Position numbers and translations under genes: made by a program. Positions 8,136 to 17,449 of a DNA stretch of 64,000 nucleotides are shown piece after piece. The stretch lies in assembly GCA_006844605.1 (NCBI GenBank), contig SPJN01000005.1:118481-182480 (forward strand), read 5' to 3'. Below the pieces are notes generated by a model. The model ran no database searches. It was given only the letters and a program-made list of their open reading frames with translations, and was not told the DNA's origin. The first letter of the stretch is position 1. Each line of letters opens with the position of its first letter. The stretch comes from Hyphomicrobiales bacterium. GTDB lineage: Bacteria > Pseudomonadota > Alphaproteobacteria > SPJN01.

Positions 8136-9917
8136 ATGTCCGCTGCATCTGTTTCACTGCCCCGTTGGGATTTGTCTGACCTTTATCCCGGTTATGACAG
8201 TCCCGGCTTTAAGGGGGATTTGACCCGCGCTGCAAAAGACGCCGCCGCGTTTGAGGACAAGTATAAGGGCAAGGTCACGGCGCTTGATGCTGCTGGCCTG
8301 CTGGGCCTGATCCATGATTATGAAGCGTTGGAAGAATTGATTGGCCGTTTGGGCAGTTTTGCCGGGCTGGCCTATGCGTCTGATATGGCGGATGAAAAAT
8401 CCGTGCAGCATTATGGCAATACGCAAGGCGCGCTGAATGACCTTGGTACGCATTTGATCTTTCTGGACCTTGAGCTGAACCTGATTGAAGATGATGCACT
8501 GGCGGGGTTCTATGCCGCCAATGATGATCTGGCCCGCTATAGGCCGTGGCTGGACCATATCCGCGCGATGAAGCCCTATCAGCTTGATGAACAGCTTGAG
8601 ACATTGCTGCATGAAAAGTCTGCCACCGGGCGGCAGGCGATGATGCGGCTGTTTGATGAAACAACGGCGAATATGACGGTGCCTCTTGGCGGTAAGGATG
8701 TGCCGATGGAGGAGGCGCTGAATCAGACGATGGAAGCGGATGGCAAAAAGCGCGAGGTCGCTGCCACTGCCCTGTCACAAGTGTTTCAGGACAATCAACG
8801 TCTGTTCACGCTGGTCACCAACACCTTGGCAAAAGACAAGGCGATTGAGGATAAGTGGCGTGGCCTGCCTGCGCCCAATAGCGGTCGCCACCTTGCCAAT
8901 CAGGTGGAGCCTGAGGTGGTAGATGCCTTACGGCAGGCGGTGCAAAGCTCATACAAAAATATTTCGCATCGCTATTACGCGCTTAAGGCCAAATGGCTGG
9001 GCGTTGATCAACTGAATTTTTGGGATCGCAACGCACCATTGCCTGATGCGGATGAACGCAAGATCCCCTGGTCCGACGCCCAATCAACCGTGCTGGATGC
9101 CTATGGCGGGTTTGCATTGCCAATGGCAGACCTTGCCAAAAACTTTTTTGACAAGCCGTGGATAGATGCCGAACTGCGCGTGGGTAAATCCCCCGGCGCG
9201 TTTTCGCACCCCACTGTGCCATCTGCCCATCCCTATGTATTGTTGAACTATCAGGGCACTGTGCGTGATGTGATGACCCTTGCCCATGAGCTGGGACATG
9301 GCGTGCATCAGTTGCTGGCAGCAGAGCAGGGCGCCCTGTTGGCTGACACGCCGCTGACCTTGGCAGAGACGGCGTCGGTCTTTGGCGAGATGCTGACCTT
9401 CCGGTCCATGTTGAACAAAACAGAAGACCCCAAAACACGCCGCATCATGCTCGCCAACAAGGTTGAGGATATGATCAACACAGTGGTGCGCCAGATTGCG
9501 TTTTATGAGTTTGAGCTGCGTTTGCACGATGCCCGTAAACAGGGGGAGTTGAGCGCCGCCGATATTGGGCAGCTTTGGATGACTGTGCAAAGTGAAAGCC
9601 TTGGCCCGGCGATTAAACTGAATGAAGGGTATGAGACATGGTGGTGCTATATTCCCCACTTCATTCACTCACCCTTTTATGTCTACGCCTATGCATTCGG
9701 TGATTGTTTGGTGAACGCGCTGTACCAGACCTATGAAGAGGCTGAGGACGGCTTTGCCGAACGCTATTTCGATATGTTGCGCGCGGGCGGCACCAAACGG
9801 CATAAGGAATTGCTGGCACCGTTCGGGCTTGATGCTTCTGACCCTGCATTCTGGCATCGCGGTCTGAATCTGATTTCTGGATTTATTGACGAGCTTGAGG
9901 CTGACTTGGAAGGCTGA
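8136..9917 (+). CDS. pepF: M3-family oligoendopeptidase F
   Basis: A 593-residue zinc metallopeptidase of the PepF type, hydrolysing short peptides in the cytoplasm. The zinc motif HELGHGVHQ lies at about residues 384-392, followed about 25 residues later by ETASVFGEML, which supplies the third ligand. The N-terminal lobe (WDLSDLYPG) is typical of the family, and the length is normal. The ATG at 8136 has CAGGAG 5 bp upstream; an in-frame GTG at 8130 lies inside this site. The ABC1 kinase gene begins 3 bp after its stop, so the two probably form an operon. Confidence 0.95.
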   Translation: MSAASVSLPRWDLSDLYPGYDSPGFKGDLTRAAKDAAAFEDKYKGKVTALDAAGLLGLIHDYEALEELIGRLGSFAGLAYASDMADEKSVQHYGNTQGALNDLGTHLIFLDLELNLIEDDALAGFYAANDDLARYRPWLDHIRAMKPYQLDEQLETLLHEKSATGRQAMMRLFDETTANMTVPLGGKDVPMEEALNQTMEADGKKREVAATALSQVFQDNQRLFTLVTNTLAKDKAIEDKWRGLPAPNSGRHLANQVEPEVVDALRQAVQSSYKNISHRYYALKAKWLGVDQLNFWDRNAPLPDADERKIPWSDAQSTVLDAYGGFALPMADLAKNFFDKPWIDAELRVGKSPGAFSHPTVPSAHPYVLLNYQGTVRDVMTLAHELGHGVHQLLAAEQGALLADTPLTLAETASVFGEMLTFRSMLNKTEDPKTRRIMLANKVEDMINTVVRQIAFYEFELRLHDARKQGELSAADIGQLWMTVQSESLGPAIKLNEGYETWWCYIPHFIHSPFYVYAYAFGDCLVNALYQTYEEAEDGFAERYFDMLRAGGTKRHKELLAPFGLDASDPAFWHRGLNLISGFIDELEADLEG

Positions 9918-9920
9918 TTT

Positions 9921-11339
9921 ATGAGCGATGATGACCTGACTGATGATCCTTATACGGACAAGCAGGCCCGGCAGGATGAAAAACGGCGCGTCCGTGAATC
10001 GCGGGCGGGCAAACGGGATCAGCTTAAACGCACGGCCAAGGTTGCAGGCCGCATGGGCGGCTTTGGCGCGCGTCTTGCGGGAAAGGCATTATTGAATGTC
10101 GGTGGTGACCATGATGTGCAGGCCGCAGCCTTGTCGAAAGCCTTGGGTAATCTAAAAGGCCCATTGGTCAAGATTGCCCAAATGCTGGCAACTGTGCCTG
10201 ACGTGATCGGTGAAGATTACGCGAAGGAGCTTGCCAAACTACAGGCCAATGCCCCGCCTATGGGGGCCGCCTTTGTGAAGCGTCGTATGCGCACCGAACT
10301 TGGCCCCGATTGGCGTGACAGGTTTGACAGTTTTGAAATTGATGCGGCTGCGGCAGCATCATTGGGGCAGGTCCATCGCGCGACGATCGATGGGGATCGT
10401 CAGGTTGCGGTGAAGCTGCAATATCCCGATATGATGGCGGCGGTTGAAGCTGACCTGAAGCAACTGAAAGTGATCCTGCAGGTTGCCAAGGTGATTGAAA
10501 GCACCGTGGACCTATCGCAAATCGGGCAGGAGGTTTCTGATCGGCTGCGCGAGGAGCTGGACTATGTGCGGGAGATGAAGCACATGCAGCTTTACGGCAA
10601 TATTTTTGCCGGGCATGACGATATCCACATTCCAAACCCTGTGCCTGATTTGACGACCGGGCGCTTGCTGACGATGGATTGGCTGGACGGGCACCCGTTA
10701 TTGCATTTCGCGGACCACCCGCTTGAGGTCCGCAATGACATCGCCCAACGTATGATGACTACGTGGTGGCATCCGTTTGTCAGCACAGGGGTTATTCATG
10801 GCGACCCCCATTTGGGCAATTACACCATTCGCGATGATCTGGGGATCAACCTGCTTGATTATGGTTGTGTGCGTATTTTCTCCCCGCGTTTTGTGACCGG
10901 GGTGATGGATCTTTATTACGGGTTTTTGAATAATGACATGGACCTTGTGGCCGATGCCTATACCCGCTGGGGCTTTGACGATCTGACCAAGGAAATGATG
11001 GAGGTCATGAACCTGTGGGCCAAGTTTATCTTTGCGCCATTGTTGGATGACCGGGTGCGGTCCATCGCCGATGGGGTGAAGCCGGTTGAATATGGTCGCA
11101 AGGAAGCCATGACCGTCCGGGCCGAGTTGAAGAAGCTGGGCCGTTTGACGGTGCCAAAGGAATTTGTCTTTATGGATCGTGCCGCCATCGGGCTGGGGGC
11201 GATTTATCTGCATTTGGGGGCAGAGGTGAATTGGCATCAAGTGTTCATGGGCACGCTGGAAAATTACGCGCCTGACAGTTTGACGGCGCGGCAGGCTGCG
11301 GCCTTGGCGCAGGTTGATCTGACCCACCCTGATCTTTAA
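9921..11339 (+). CDS. ABC1/UbiB-family atypical kinase
   Basis: A 472-residue member of the ABC1/ADCK/UbiB family of protein kinase-like ATPases, linked in bacteria and mitochondria to ubiquinone biosynthesis and lipid homeostasis. Motifs in order: KGPLVKIAQMLA near residue 78 (the KxGQ-like segment of the family), AAAASLGQVHRA with an Ala-rich nucleotide loop, VAVKLQYP with the ATP-binding lysine, GVIHGDPHLGNY as the catalytic loop and LLDYGCVRIF as the metal-binding loop. The first 30 residues are very charged. It follows pepF by 3 bp. Whether it acts in ubiquinone synthesis cannot be told; no other ubi genes are near. Confidence 0.88.
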   Translation: MSDDDLTDDPYTDKQARQDEKRRVRESRAGKRDQLKRTAKVAGRMGGFGARLAGKALLNVGGDHDVQAAALSKALGNLKGPLVKIAQMLATVPDVIGEDYAKELAKLQANAPPMGAAFVKRRMRTELGPDWRDRFDSFEIDAAAAASLGQVHRATIDGDRQVAVKLQYPDMMAAVEADLKQLKVILQVAKVIESTVDLSQIGQEVSDRLREELDYVREMKHMQLYGNIFAGHDDIHIPNPVPDLTTGRLLTMDWLDGHPLLHFADHPLEVRNDIAQRMMTTWWHPFVSTGVIHGDPHLGNYTIRDDLGINLLDYGCVRIFSPRFVTGVMDLYYGFLNNDMDLVADAYTRWGFDDLTKEMMEVMNLWAKFIFAPLLDDRVRSIADGVKPVEYGRKEAMTVRAELKKLGRLTVPKEFVFMDRAAIGLGAIYLHLGAEVNWHQVFMGTLENYAPDSLTARQAAALAQVDLTHPDL

Positions 11340-11369
11340 GCCTAGCCCCATCAGCTATTGGGGAACGAA

Positions 11370-11876
11370 ATGACCGACCAGAACACACCAGAACAAGACA
11401 CACATATGTGGGATGATCTTGATGCCAATCCACCCGAAGGGTATCGGCGACTTGATTGGGTTCAGGGATTCGGTGGCCAGATGGGGCCGCTGTTTGAAAT
11501 GGACGACGCCACAGGATCGCAGCGTGCCTTTCGCGTTATGGATCATCATGTGAATGGTGGTGGGATATGTCATGGCGGCATGTTGATGGCCTTTGCCGAT
11601 ATCGCATTCGGCCATGTGGCTGCGTTGGATGCCAAGGGCTGGTTTATGACCATCCGCCTTGTGACGGATTTTGTTGCCCCCGCAGAATTGGGCGAATGGG
11701 TGATGGGCACCGGCAAGATCGTCGGCAAGGACCGGTCGCTTTATACGGTTGAAGGGCGCATCTGGTCCGGTGACAAGACCATTATGACCGGGCAGGGAAT
11801 CTTTAAAACCCGCCCCGCGCCTGAGGGCAGTCATATTGCGGCCCGTCTGGCTGCGAAGGAAAATTCCGCCAAATAG
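11370..11876 (+). CDS. PaaI-family hotdog thioesterase
   Basis: A 168-residue hotdog-fold protein with the motif ICHGGMLMAFADIAFG, matching PaaI-like acyl-CoA thioesterases (HGG plus a catalytic acid downstream). It resembles the gene at 3170, giving two paralogues in the window. The start at 11370 has GGGGAACG just upstream. It lies 30 bp after the ABC1 kinase on the same strand and may be the last gene of the pepF transcript. Substrate unknown. Confidence 0.85.
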   Translation: MTDQNTPEQDTHMWDDLDANPPEGYRRLDWVQGFGGQMGPLFEMDDATGSQRAFRVMDHHVNGGGICHGGMLMAFADIAFGHVAALDAKGWFMTIRLVTDFVAPAELGEWVMGTGKIVGKDRSLYTVEGRIWSGDKTIMTGQGIFKTRPAPEGSHIAARLAAKENSAK

Positions 11877-11976
11877 AGATGCAGAAGAGATGTGGGGTGA
11901 AAATTGGTCAGAATGGCTAATTTCCGCGCTTTTTGCGGCATTCGGGCGCGCAGTATGACAAAAAGTCGATCAAGGC

Positions 11977-12004
11977 TTGCTCATAAGGGCCGCTCTGCTA
12001 TAGT
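11977..12004 (+). promoter_or_regulatory. Candidate sigma-70 promoter for subunit IV gene and pnt
   Basis: TTGCTC at 11977 and TATAGT at 11999 are separated by 16 bp, about 80 bp before the small oxidase-subunit gene. This resembles a housekeeping promoter; it was judged by eye only. Confidence 0.45.
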
Positions 12005-12086
12005 CCCGCCCGATTACGCAGAATCTTGGGCGTTCTGCCCATACACATTCTAGCTGACAGTTCCACACTGACTGGCGAAAGGGTCA

Positions 12087-12242
12087 ATGATGACTGAGAA
12101 TGCGACAAACGAAGAATTCGTCCCTGGCGAAATGGATATTTCCGAGCATGAGCGCACCTATGCGGGCTTTATGACCCTATCGAAATGGGGCACGGGCGCA
12201 GTGATTGCGTTGCTTGTGATTATGGCCGCAACACTGCTGTAG
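12087..12242 (+). CDS. aa3-type cytochrome c oxidase subunit IV (small)
   Basis: A 51-residue protein, below the usual gene-calling length. It begins MMTENATNEEFVPGEMDIS, continues EHERTYAGFMTLSKWG, and ends in one transmembrane helix (AVIALLVIMAATLL). The pattern of an acidic N-terminus, the ERTYxGFM motif and a single helix matches the bacterial aa3 oxidase subunit IV family found in alphaproteobacteria. It lies about 50 bp before pntAA on the same strand, an arrangement seen elsewhere in the class. The start may be 12087 or the adjacent ATG at 12090. The aa3 oxidase core genes are not in the window. Confidence 0.85.
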   Translation: MMTENATNEEFVPGEMDISEHERTYAGFMTLSKWGTGAVIALLVIMAATLL

Positions 12243-12291
12243 TCAGCAGCGCAGCCGAACCAGCTTTTACTCACAAACCAGAGATTGCTTA

Positions 12292-13434
12292 ATGAAACTG
12301 GCCGTTTTGAAAGAGCGGCACGAGGGTGAAACCCGCGTTGCCGCCACGCCCGATACTGTCAAGAAATTGACGGCTTTGGGTTTTGATGTCGTTATCGAAT
12401 CGGGGGCAGGGCTTGGCTCTTCCTTCATGGATGGCGCTTATGAAGAAGTTGGCGCAACTATCGTTGCCAACGCTGATGATGCTCTTGATAATGCCGATGT
12501 GATCTTCAAGATCCGCCGTCCTACAGATGACGAACTTGGCAAAATCAAAAAGGGCGCAAAGGTTATCGCTTCGCTGAACCCCTATCAGGATGCAGAGGGT
12601 CTTAAGGCCTATGCCGCCGCAGGGATCGAAGCCTATGCGATGGAGCTGATGCCCCGCATCACCCGTGCGCAAAGCATGGATATCCTGTCGTCACAGTCAA
12701 ACCTGTCCGGTTATAAATCGGTTTTGGTTGCAGCCAATGAATATGGCCGTGGCTTCCCGATGATGATGACCGCTGCGGGCACCGTTGCCCCGGCCCGTGT
12801 CATGGTCTTTGGTGCAGGCGTTGCCGGCCTGCAGGCCATTGCGACGGCGAAACGTCTGGGCGCGATTGTATCGGCCACCGACGTGCGCGCCGCTGCTGCA
12901 GAACAAGTCGAATCGCTTGGCGGTGAATTCGTGATGGTCGAATCCGAAGAAACCGAAGATGCAGAAACCGCAGGCGGCTACGCCAAGGAAATGTCTGACG
13001 AGTACAAGGCCAAACAGGCTGAGTTGATTGCCAAGACCCTGACCAAACAGGATATTGCGATCACCACAGCCCTGATCCCGGGCCGTGCCGCACCGACATT
13101 GATCACCAAGGAACACATTGCCAGCATGAAGCCGGGCAGTGTGATCGTTGATTTGGCGGTTGAGCAGGGCGGTAACGTCGAAGGCTCCGTCGCTGGGGAA
13201 AATGTTGTGACCGAAAATGGTGTGACCATTGTTGGTCCGATCAACATGCCCGGTCAGTTGGCCGCCGACGCATCATCATTGTTCGCCAAGAACCTGCTGA
13301 ACTTCCTCTCAGCCTTTATGGACGAGGAAAATGGCGGTCTGGCAATTGATTATGAAGATGAAGTCATCACAGGCATTTTGTTGACCCGTGATGGTGCCAT
13401 CGTTCATCCGAACTTTGCAGGAGGGTCTGAATAA
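12292..13434 (+). CDS. pntAA: NAD(P) transhydrogenase subunit alpha part 1
   Basis: A 380-residue soluble NAD(H)-binding domain (dI) of proton-translocating transhydrogenase, which uses the proton gradient to drive hydride transfer from NADH to NADP+. It starts [20 protein letters not shown], the family signature shared with alanine dehydrogenase, and has the Rossmann motif [15 protein letters not shown] with the NAD-binding acid in SATDVR. Its stop overlaps the start of pntAB by one base. In alphaproteobacteria the alpha subunit is split as here, unlike the single PntA of E. coli. Confidence 0.96.
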   Translation: MKLAVLKERHEGETRVAATPDTVKKLTALGFDVVIESGAGLGSSFMDGAYEEVGATIVANADDALDNADVIFKIRRPTDDELGKIKKGAKVIASLNPYQDAEGLKAYAAAGIEAYAMELMPRITRAQSMDILSSQSNLSGYKSVLVAANEYGRGFPMMMTAAGTVAPARVMVFGAGVAGLQAIATAKRLGAIVSATDVRAAAAEQVESLGGEFVMVESEETEDAETAGGYAKEMSDEYKAKQAELIAKTLTKQDIAITTALIPGRAAPTLITKEHIASMKPGSVIVDLAVEQGGNVEGSVAGENVVTENGVTIVGPINMPGQLAADASSLFAKNLLNFLSAFMDEENGGLAIDYEDEVITGILLTRDGAIVHPNFAGGSE

Positions 13435-13760
13435 TGGCTGAAGTAGCTGTAATTGATCCGTTTATCTTCCGTCTCGCGATTTTCGTGTTGGCGATCTTTG
13501 TTGGCTATTATGTGGTGTGGTCAGTGACCCCCGCCCTTCATACGCCGCTTATGTCTGTGACCAATGCTGTGTCATCCGTGATTATCGTGGGGGCGCTGCT
13601 GGCCGTTGGTGTTGATGTTGATGCCAATCAACTCGGCACACAGGGGCTGGTCTCGAAATGGTTGGGCTTTGCTGCCGTGATTTTGGCCAGCGTCAATATT
13701 TTTGGCGGTTTCCTTGTCACCCAGCGCATGCTGGCCATGTACAAGAAAAAAGATAAGTAA
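13434..13760 (+). CDS. pntAB: NAD(P) transhydrogenase subunit alpha part 2
   Basis: A 108-residue membrane protein that supplies part of the proton channel (dII) of transhydrogenase. It has about three hydrophobic helices ([51 protein letters not shown]) and ends [10 protein letters not shown]. The conserved [16 protein letters not shown] segment between helices one and two is diagnostic. It is translationally coupled to pntAA through a one-base overlap. Confidence 0.96.
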   Translation: MAEVAVIDPFIFRLAIFVLAIFVGYYVVWSVTPALHTPLMSVTNAVSSVIIVGALLAVGVDVDANQLGTQGLVSKWLGFAAVILASVNIFGGFLVTQRMLAMYKKKDK

Positions 13761-13772
13761 GGAGGCGATTCG

Positions 13773-15170
13773 ATGTCTGCAAATCTAGCTGCCGTCGCCT
13801 ATTTGGCCTCCGGCGTTCTATTCATTCTGGCCCTGCGTGGCCTGTCCAGCCCCGAAACATCCCGTCAGGGTAATATGTTCGGCATGATCGGTATGACGAT
13901 TGCGATCGTTGTAACGCTGCTAAAGGCTGATATTTCTGATCCCATGACTTGGGCCATGGTTGCCGGTGCGCTGGCAATTGGTGGTGGTATTGGTGCGATT
14001 ACCGCGCGCCGCATTGCCATGACCGACATGCCCCAACTGGTTGCCGCCTTCCATTCATTGGTTGGTTTGGCTGCTGTGTTGGTTGCGTGGTCTGCCTATC
14101 TGTCACCGTCAGCTTATGGCATTGGCGATGTGGGGCACATTCACACTGCCAGCCTTGTTGAAATGTCATTGGGTCTGGCCATTGGCGCGATCACTTTCTC
14201 AGGTTCCGTCATTGCGTTTGCCAAGCTACAGGGCATCATGTCCGGTGCGCCTATCATGCTGCCGGGCCGTCACATTGTGAACGGTTCACTGGCATTGGGC
14301 ATTGTCGGTTGCGTGATTTGGTTCTGCATGGACCAGTCACTTGAAGCCTTCCTTGTTATCTCTGCACTTAGCTTCATTATCGGTTTCCTGATCATTATTC
14401 CGATCGGTGGCGCTGACATGCCGGTTGTTGTGTCCATGCTGAATTCCTATTCAGGTTGGGCCGCTGCGGGCATTGGCTTCACACTGGAAAACACCGCGTT
14501 GATCATCACCGGTGCGTTGGTTGGCTCTTCAGGTGCCATCCTGTCCTACATCATGTGTGCGGCTATGAACCGGTCATTCATCTCGGTTATTCTGGGCGGC
14601 TTTGGCGGCGATGATGCTGTGGCCGGTGGCGGCCATGTTGAAACCCGTCCGGTCAAGCGCGGTTCCGCTGATGATGCAGCCTTCATCATGAAGAATGCAG
14701 GTTCTGTCATCATTGTTCCCGGTTATGGTATGGCTGTGGCGCAGGCCCAACATGCCTTGAAGGAAATGACCGACATGTTGAAGGCCGAAGGCGTGAAAAT
14801 TTCCTACGCCATTCATCCTGTCGCGGGCCGTATGCCCGGTCACATGAACGTGCTGCTTGCTGAAGCAAACGTGCCTTATGACGAAGTGTTTGAGCTTGAA
14901 GACATTAACAGCCAGTTTGCACAGGCTGATGTGGCCTTCGTGATCGGCGCTAATGACGTGACGAACCCGTCCGCGAAAACAGACCCGCAAAGCCCGATTT
15001 TCGGTATGCCGGTTCTGGATGTTGAAAAGGCCAACACGGTTCTTTTCGTCAAGCGCGGCATGGGCTCAGGCTATGCCGGTGTGGAGAACGAGTTGTTCTT
15101 CCGTGATAACACAATGATGTTGTTTGCTGACGCCAAGAAAATGGTCGAGGACATCGTTAAGGGCCTTTAA
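13773..15170 (+). CDS. pntB: NAD(P) transhydrogenase subunit beta
   Basis: A 465-residue subunit. The first two thirds hold eight or so transmembrane helices completing the proton channel; the C-terminal part is the NADP(H)-binding dIII domain with the motif GYGMAVAQAQ, then HPVAGRMPGHMNVLLAE and VIGANDVTNP, all conserved in PntB. A strong AAGGAGG site precedes the start at 13773, 12 bp after pntAB. The operon ends at a clear terminator at 15195. Confidence 0.97.
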   Translation: MSANLAAVAYLASGVLFILALRGLSSPETSRQGNMFGMIGMTIAIVVTLLKADISDPMTWAMVAGALAIGGGIGAITARRIAMTDMPQLVAAFHSLVGLAAVLVAWSAYLSPSAYGIGDVGHIHTASLVEMSLGLAIGAITFSGSVIAFAKLQGIMSGAPIMLPGRHIVNGSLALGIVGCVIWFCMDQSLEAFLVISALSFIIGFLIIIPIGGADMPVVVSMLNSYSGWAAAGIGFTLENTALIITGALVGSSGAILSYIMCAAMNRSFISVILGGFGGDDAVAGGGHVETRPVKRGSADDAAFIMKNAGSVIIVPGYGMAVAQAQHALKEMTDMLKAEGVKISYAIHPVAGRMPGHMNVLLAEANVPYDEVFELEDINSQFAQADVAFVIGANDVTNPSAKTDPQSPIFGMPVLDVEKANTVLFVKRGMGSGYAGVENELFFRDNTMMLFADAKKMVEDIVKGL

Positions 15171-15194
15171 TCCACAGGCAAAACACCTATTTAG

Positions 15195-15231
15195 CAGGCC
15201 GTTCGGGGTAACCCGGGCGGCCTGTTTTCGT
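15195..15231 (+). terminator. Terminator of the pnt operon
   Basis: CAGGCCG and CGGCCTG enclose an inner CGGG-GTAA-CCCG hairpin and are followed by TTTTCGTTT. A GC-rich stem with a T-rich tail directly after pntB. Confidence 0.85.
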
Positions 15232-15368
15232 TTCAGTGCCTGTATAGGGGCATAGTATGCCGCAGCCGTTCCACGGTGCTGTCATGACGCTGTAACGCGC
15301 CTGTCACTCAACTGACCCAAATCAGGCCTACCGCTATGTGCATGTTGAAGCAGATGGATGGTCTGAAT

Positions 15369-16268
15369 ATGTCGTTTGAGCAACCTGTTGATAAAGGGTT
15401 TGGTGTCACCGACCTGCCGCCAAACAGTGCCGACAAACCCAAAAAGAAAAAACCCAAGATACAGCATTATCGCACAATCTGGATTTCAGATGTGCATCTG
15501 GGCACCAAGGGGTGTCAGGCTGAATTTCTGTTGGATTTCATGCGCCACAATGAAAGCGAACAGCTTTATCTTGTGGGCGACATCATTGATTGCTGGTCGC
15601 TGACCCGCTCATGGTACTGGCATCAAACTCATAATGATGTGGTGCAAAAGATTTTGCGCAAGGCCCGCAAGGGCACCGAAGTGATTTTTGTTCCCGGTAA
15701 TCATGACGAACCCTTGCGCAACTATCATGCCTTGCAGGTGGGTGATGTGAAAATCACCCGCGAGGCGGTCCACACGGCTGCTGATGGAAAGCGCTATTTG
15801 GTTATTCACGGAGATGAGTTTGACGGCGTTGTGCGTTACGCCAAATGGCTCGCCGTATTGGGTGACCGGTCCTATCAGTTATTGATGCGGCTGAACCGTT
15901 ATCTCAACGCGGTGCGCAAGCTGATGGGTAAACCCTATTGGTCGTTGTCCGCCCACCTGAAACATCGCGTCAAGGAAGCAGTGCAGTTCATGGGTGACTT
16001 TGAACAGGCCGTGACGGACGAGGCACGCTCCCGCGGGTTGGACGGTGTGATTTGCGGGCATATTCACCATGCGGAGATCAAGAATATAGACGACATCACC
16101 TATATGAATGATGGTGATTGGGTTGAAAGCTGCACCGCATTGGTTGAGGACTTTGAAGGCAATTTTGAAATTATCAAATGGACCCGCATTGACCACGAAC
16201 CAGCCCGCCAGAAGGCACGGGCGGCACAGCGCCAACGTGCAGATGCAGAACTGGCGGACGCGGTTTGA
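15369..16268 (+). CDS. Metallophosphoesterase, UDP-2,3-diacylglucosamine diphosphatase-like
   Basis: A 299-residue calcineurin-like phosphoesterase. All dinuclear-metal motifs are visible: ISDVHLG, VGDIIDCW, PGNHDEPLR, IHGDEFD and GHIHHAEI. The spacing and the long middle insert resemble the LpxH-type enzymes of alphaproteobacteria, which cleave UDP-2,3-diacylglucosamine in lipid A synthesis, but that activity is inferred. The start is uncertain: 15369 is chosen, with in-frame ATGs at 15336 and 15342. A GT4 glycosyltransferase frame overlaps its end, supporting a joint envelope-lipid role. Confidence 0.82.
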   Translation: MSFEQPVDKGFGVTDLPPNSADKPKKKKPKIQHYRTIWISDVHLGTKGCQAEFLLDFMRHNESEQLYLVGDIIDCWSLTRSWYWHQTHNDVVQKILRKARKGTEVIFVPGNHDEPLRNYHALQVGDVKITREAVHTAADGKRYLVIHGDEFDGVVRYAKWLAVLGDRSYQLLMRLNRYLNAVRKLMGKPYWSLSAHLKHRVKEAVQFMGDFEQAVTDEARSRGLDGVICGHIHHAEIKNIDDITYMNDGDWVESCTALVEDFEGNFEIIKWTRIDHEPARQKARAAQRQRADAELADAV

Positions 16269-16282
16269 CCGGGGTGCAGGCA

Positions 16283-17449
16283 ATGCCAAAAGCGCCCGCA
16301 GTGCCTAATGGGCGATGCGCGGCAAATCTTGATCCCACTGCCTGTCAGGGGCGGCCCATTCTGATTGTGACGGATGCGTGGAAACCGCAGGTCAATGGCG
16401 TTGTGCGGACACTTGAAACATTGGGGGAGGAGTTGCAGGCCCGCGGCTTTGCGGTTGAGTATATTACGCCGCTTGATTACAGAACGATCCCGACGCCTAG
16501 CTATCCTGAAATTCGCCTGTCCATGACGCATTGGTTTTCGCTTGGCGCACGGATTGCGGCGGCACGCCCGCTTGCTGTTCATATTGCTACCGAAGGCCCG
16601 TTGGGCATTGCCGCCCGTGCCTTTTGTGTGCGTCGGGGGATACCGTTCACAACCTCGTTTCATACCAAGTTCCCTGAATATGTCACGGCGCGTACTGGCC
16701 TGCCAGTGTCGTGGGGCTATGCCGTGATCCGCTGGTTTCACGGCCCGTCCAAGGGGGTGTTGGTCGCCACCAAAAGCCTGCGGGAAGAATTGCGCGGCTG
16801 GGGGCTGTTTAATTTGACCCCGTGGACCCGCGGTGTGAAGAACGATCTGTTTGCCCCTGATAAGGCGTTGACGACGGCACTGCCGCTTGACCTGCCGCGC
16901 CCCATTTATCTTTATGTGGGACGTGTGGCGGTCGAGAAAAACCTCGAAGCCTTTTTGTCGTTGGACTTGCCCGGTTCCAAACTGATTGTCGGTGATGGTC
17001 CTGCGCGGGCGGGGCTTTCCAAGAAATTCCCCAATGCGCGTTTCGTCGGGGCGAAATATGGTGATGAGCTATCGGCCCACTATGCCGGTTCTGACGTATT
17101 CGTTTTCCCGTCAAAGACTGACACCTTCGGCTTGGTGGTGATTGAGGCACTGGCGAGCGGACTGCCCGTGGCTGCCTACCCGGTGCCGGGGCCGCAGGAT
17201 ATTTTGGAAGATGCGCCCGATGCTGGTGTGCTTGATGATGATCTGGGCGTCGCAGCAAGGCGCGCGGCTGGGCTGGACAAACAACAGGCGCGCGCCCATG
17301 CGTTGAATTTCACGTGGGATGAATGTTGCCGTATGTTTTTGAACAATCTTGCCGTCTTGCCAGACGCATGGGTCATGGACGGGTTGCCCCGCCGTCGTCC
17401 GTCCCTGTTGCGTCGGCTTATGGGTGTGCGGGCGCAGCCTCAAAAATAG
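16283..17449 (+). CDS. GT4-family glycosyltransferase
   Basis: A 388-residue GT-B glycosyltransferase. The N-terminal domain opens with LIVTDAWKPQVNGVVRT, a typical acceptor-side motif of the alpha-mannosyltransferase/GT4 group; the C-terminal domain has YLYVGRVAVEKNLEAF and VFPSKTDTFGLVVIEALASG, the E-x7-E donor-binding motif. The frame opens at a TTG inside the stop of the phosphoesterase gene; the ATG at 16283 is an alternative used here. Probably acts on a glycolipid or lipid carrier at the inner membrane. Its end overlaps the convergent membrane gene by 32 bp. Confidence 0.85.
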   Translation: MPKAPAVPNGRCAANLDPTACQGRPILIVTDAWKPQVNGVVRTLETLGEELQARGFAVEYITPLDYRTIPTPSYPEIRLSMTHWFSLGARIAAARPLAVHIATEGPLGIAARAFCVRRGIPFTTSFHTKFPEYVTARTGLPVSWGYAVIRWFHGPSKGVLVATKSLREELRGWGLFNLTPWTRGVKNDLFAPDKALTTALPLDLPRPIYLYVGRVAVEKNLEAFLSLDLPGSKLIVGDGPARAGLSKKFPNARFVGAKYGDELSAHYAGSDVFVFPSKTDTFGLVVIEALASGLPVAAYPVPGPQDILEDAPDAGVLDDDLGVAARRAAGLDKQQARAHALNFTWDECCRMFLNNLAVLPDAWVMDGLPRRRPSLLRRLMGVRAQPQK

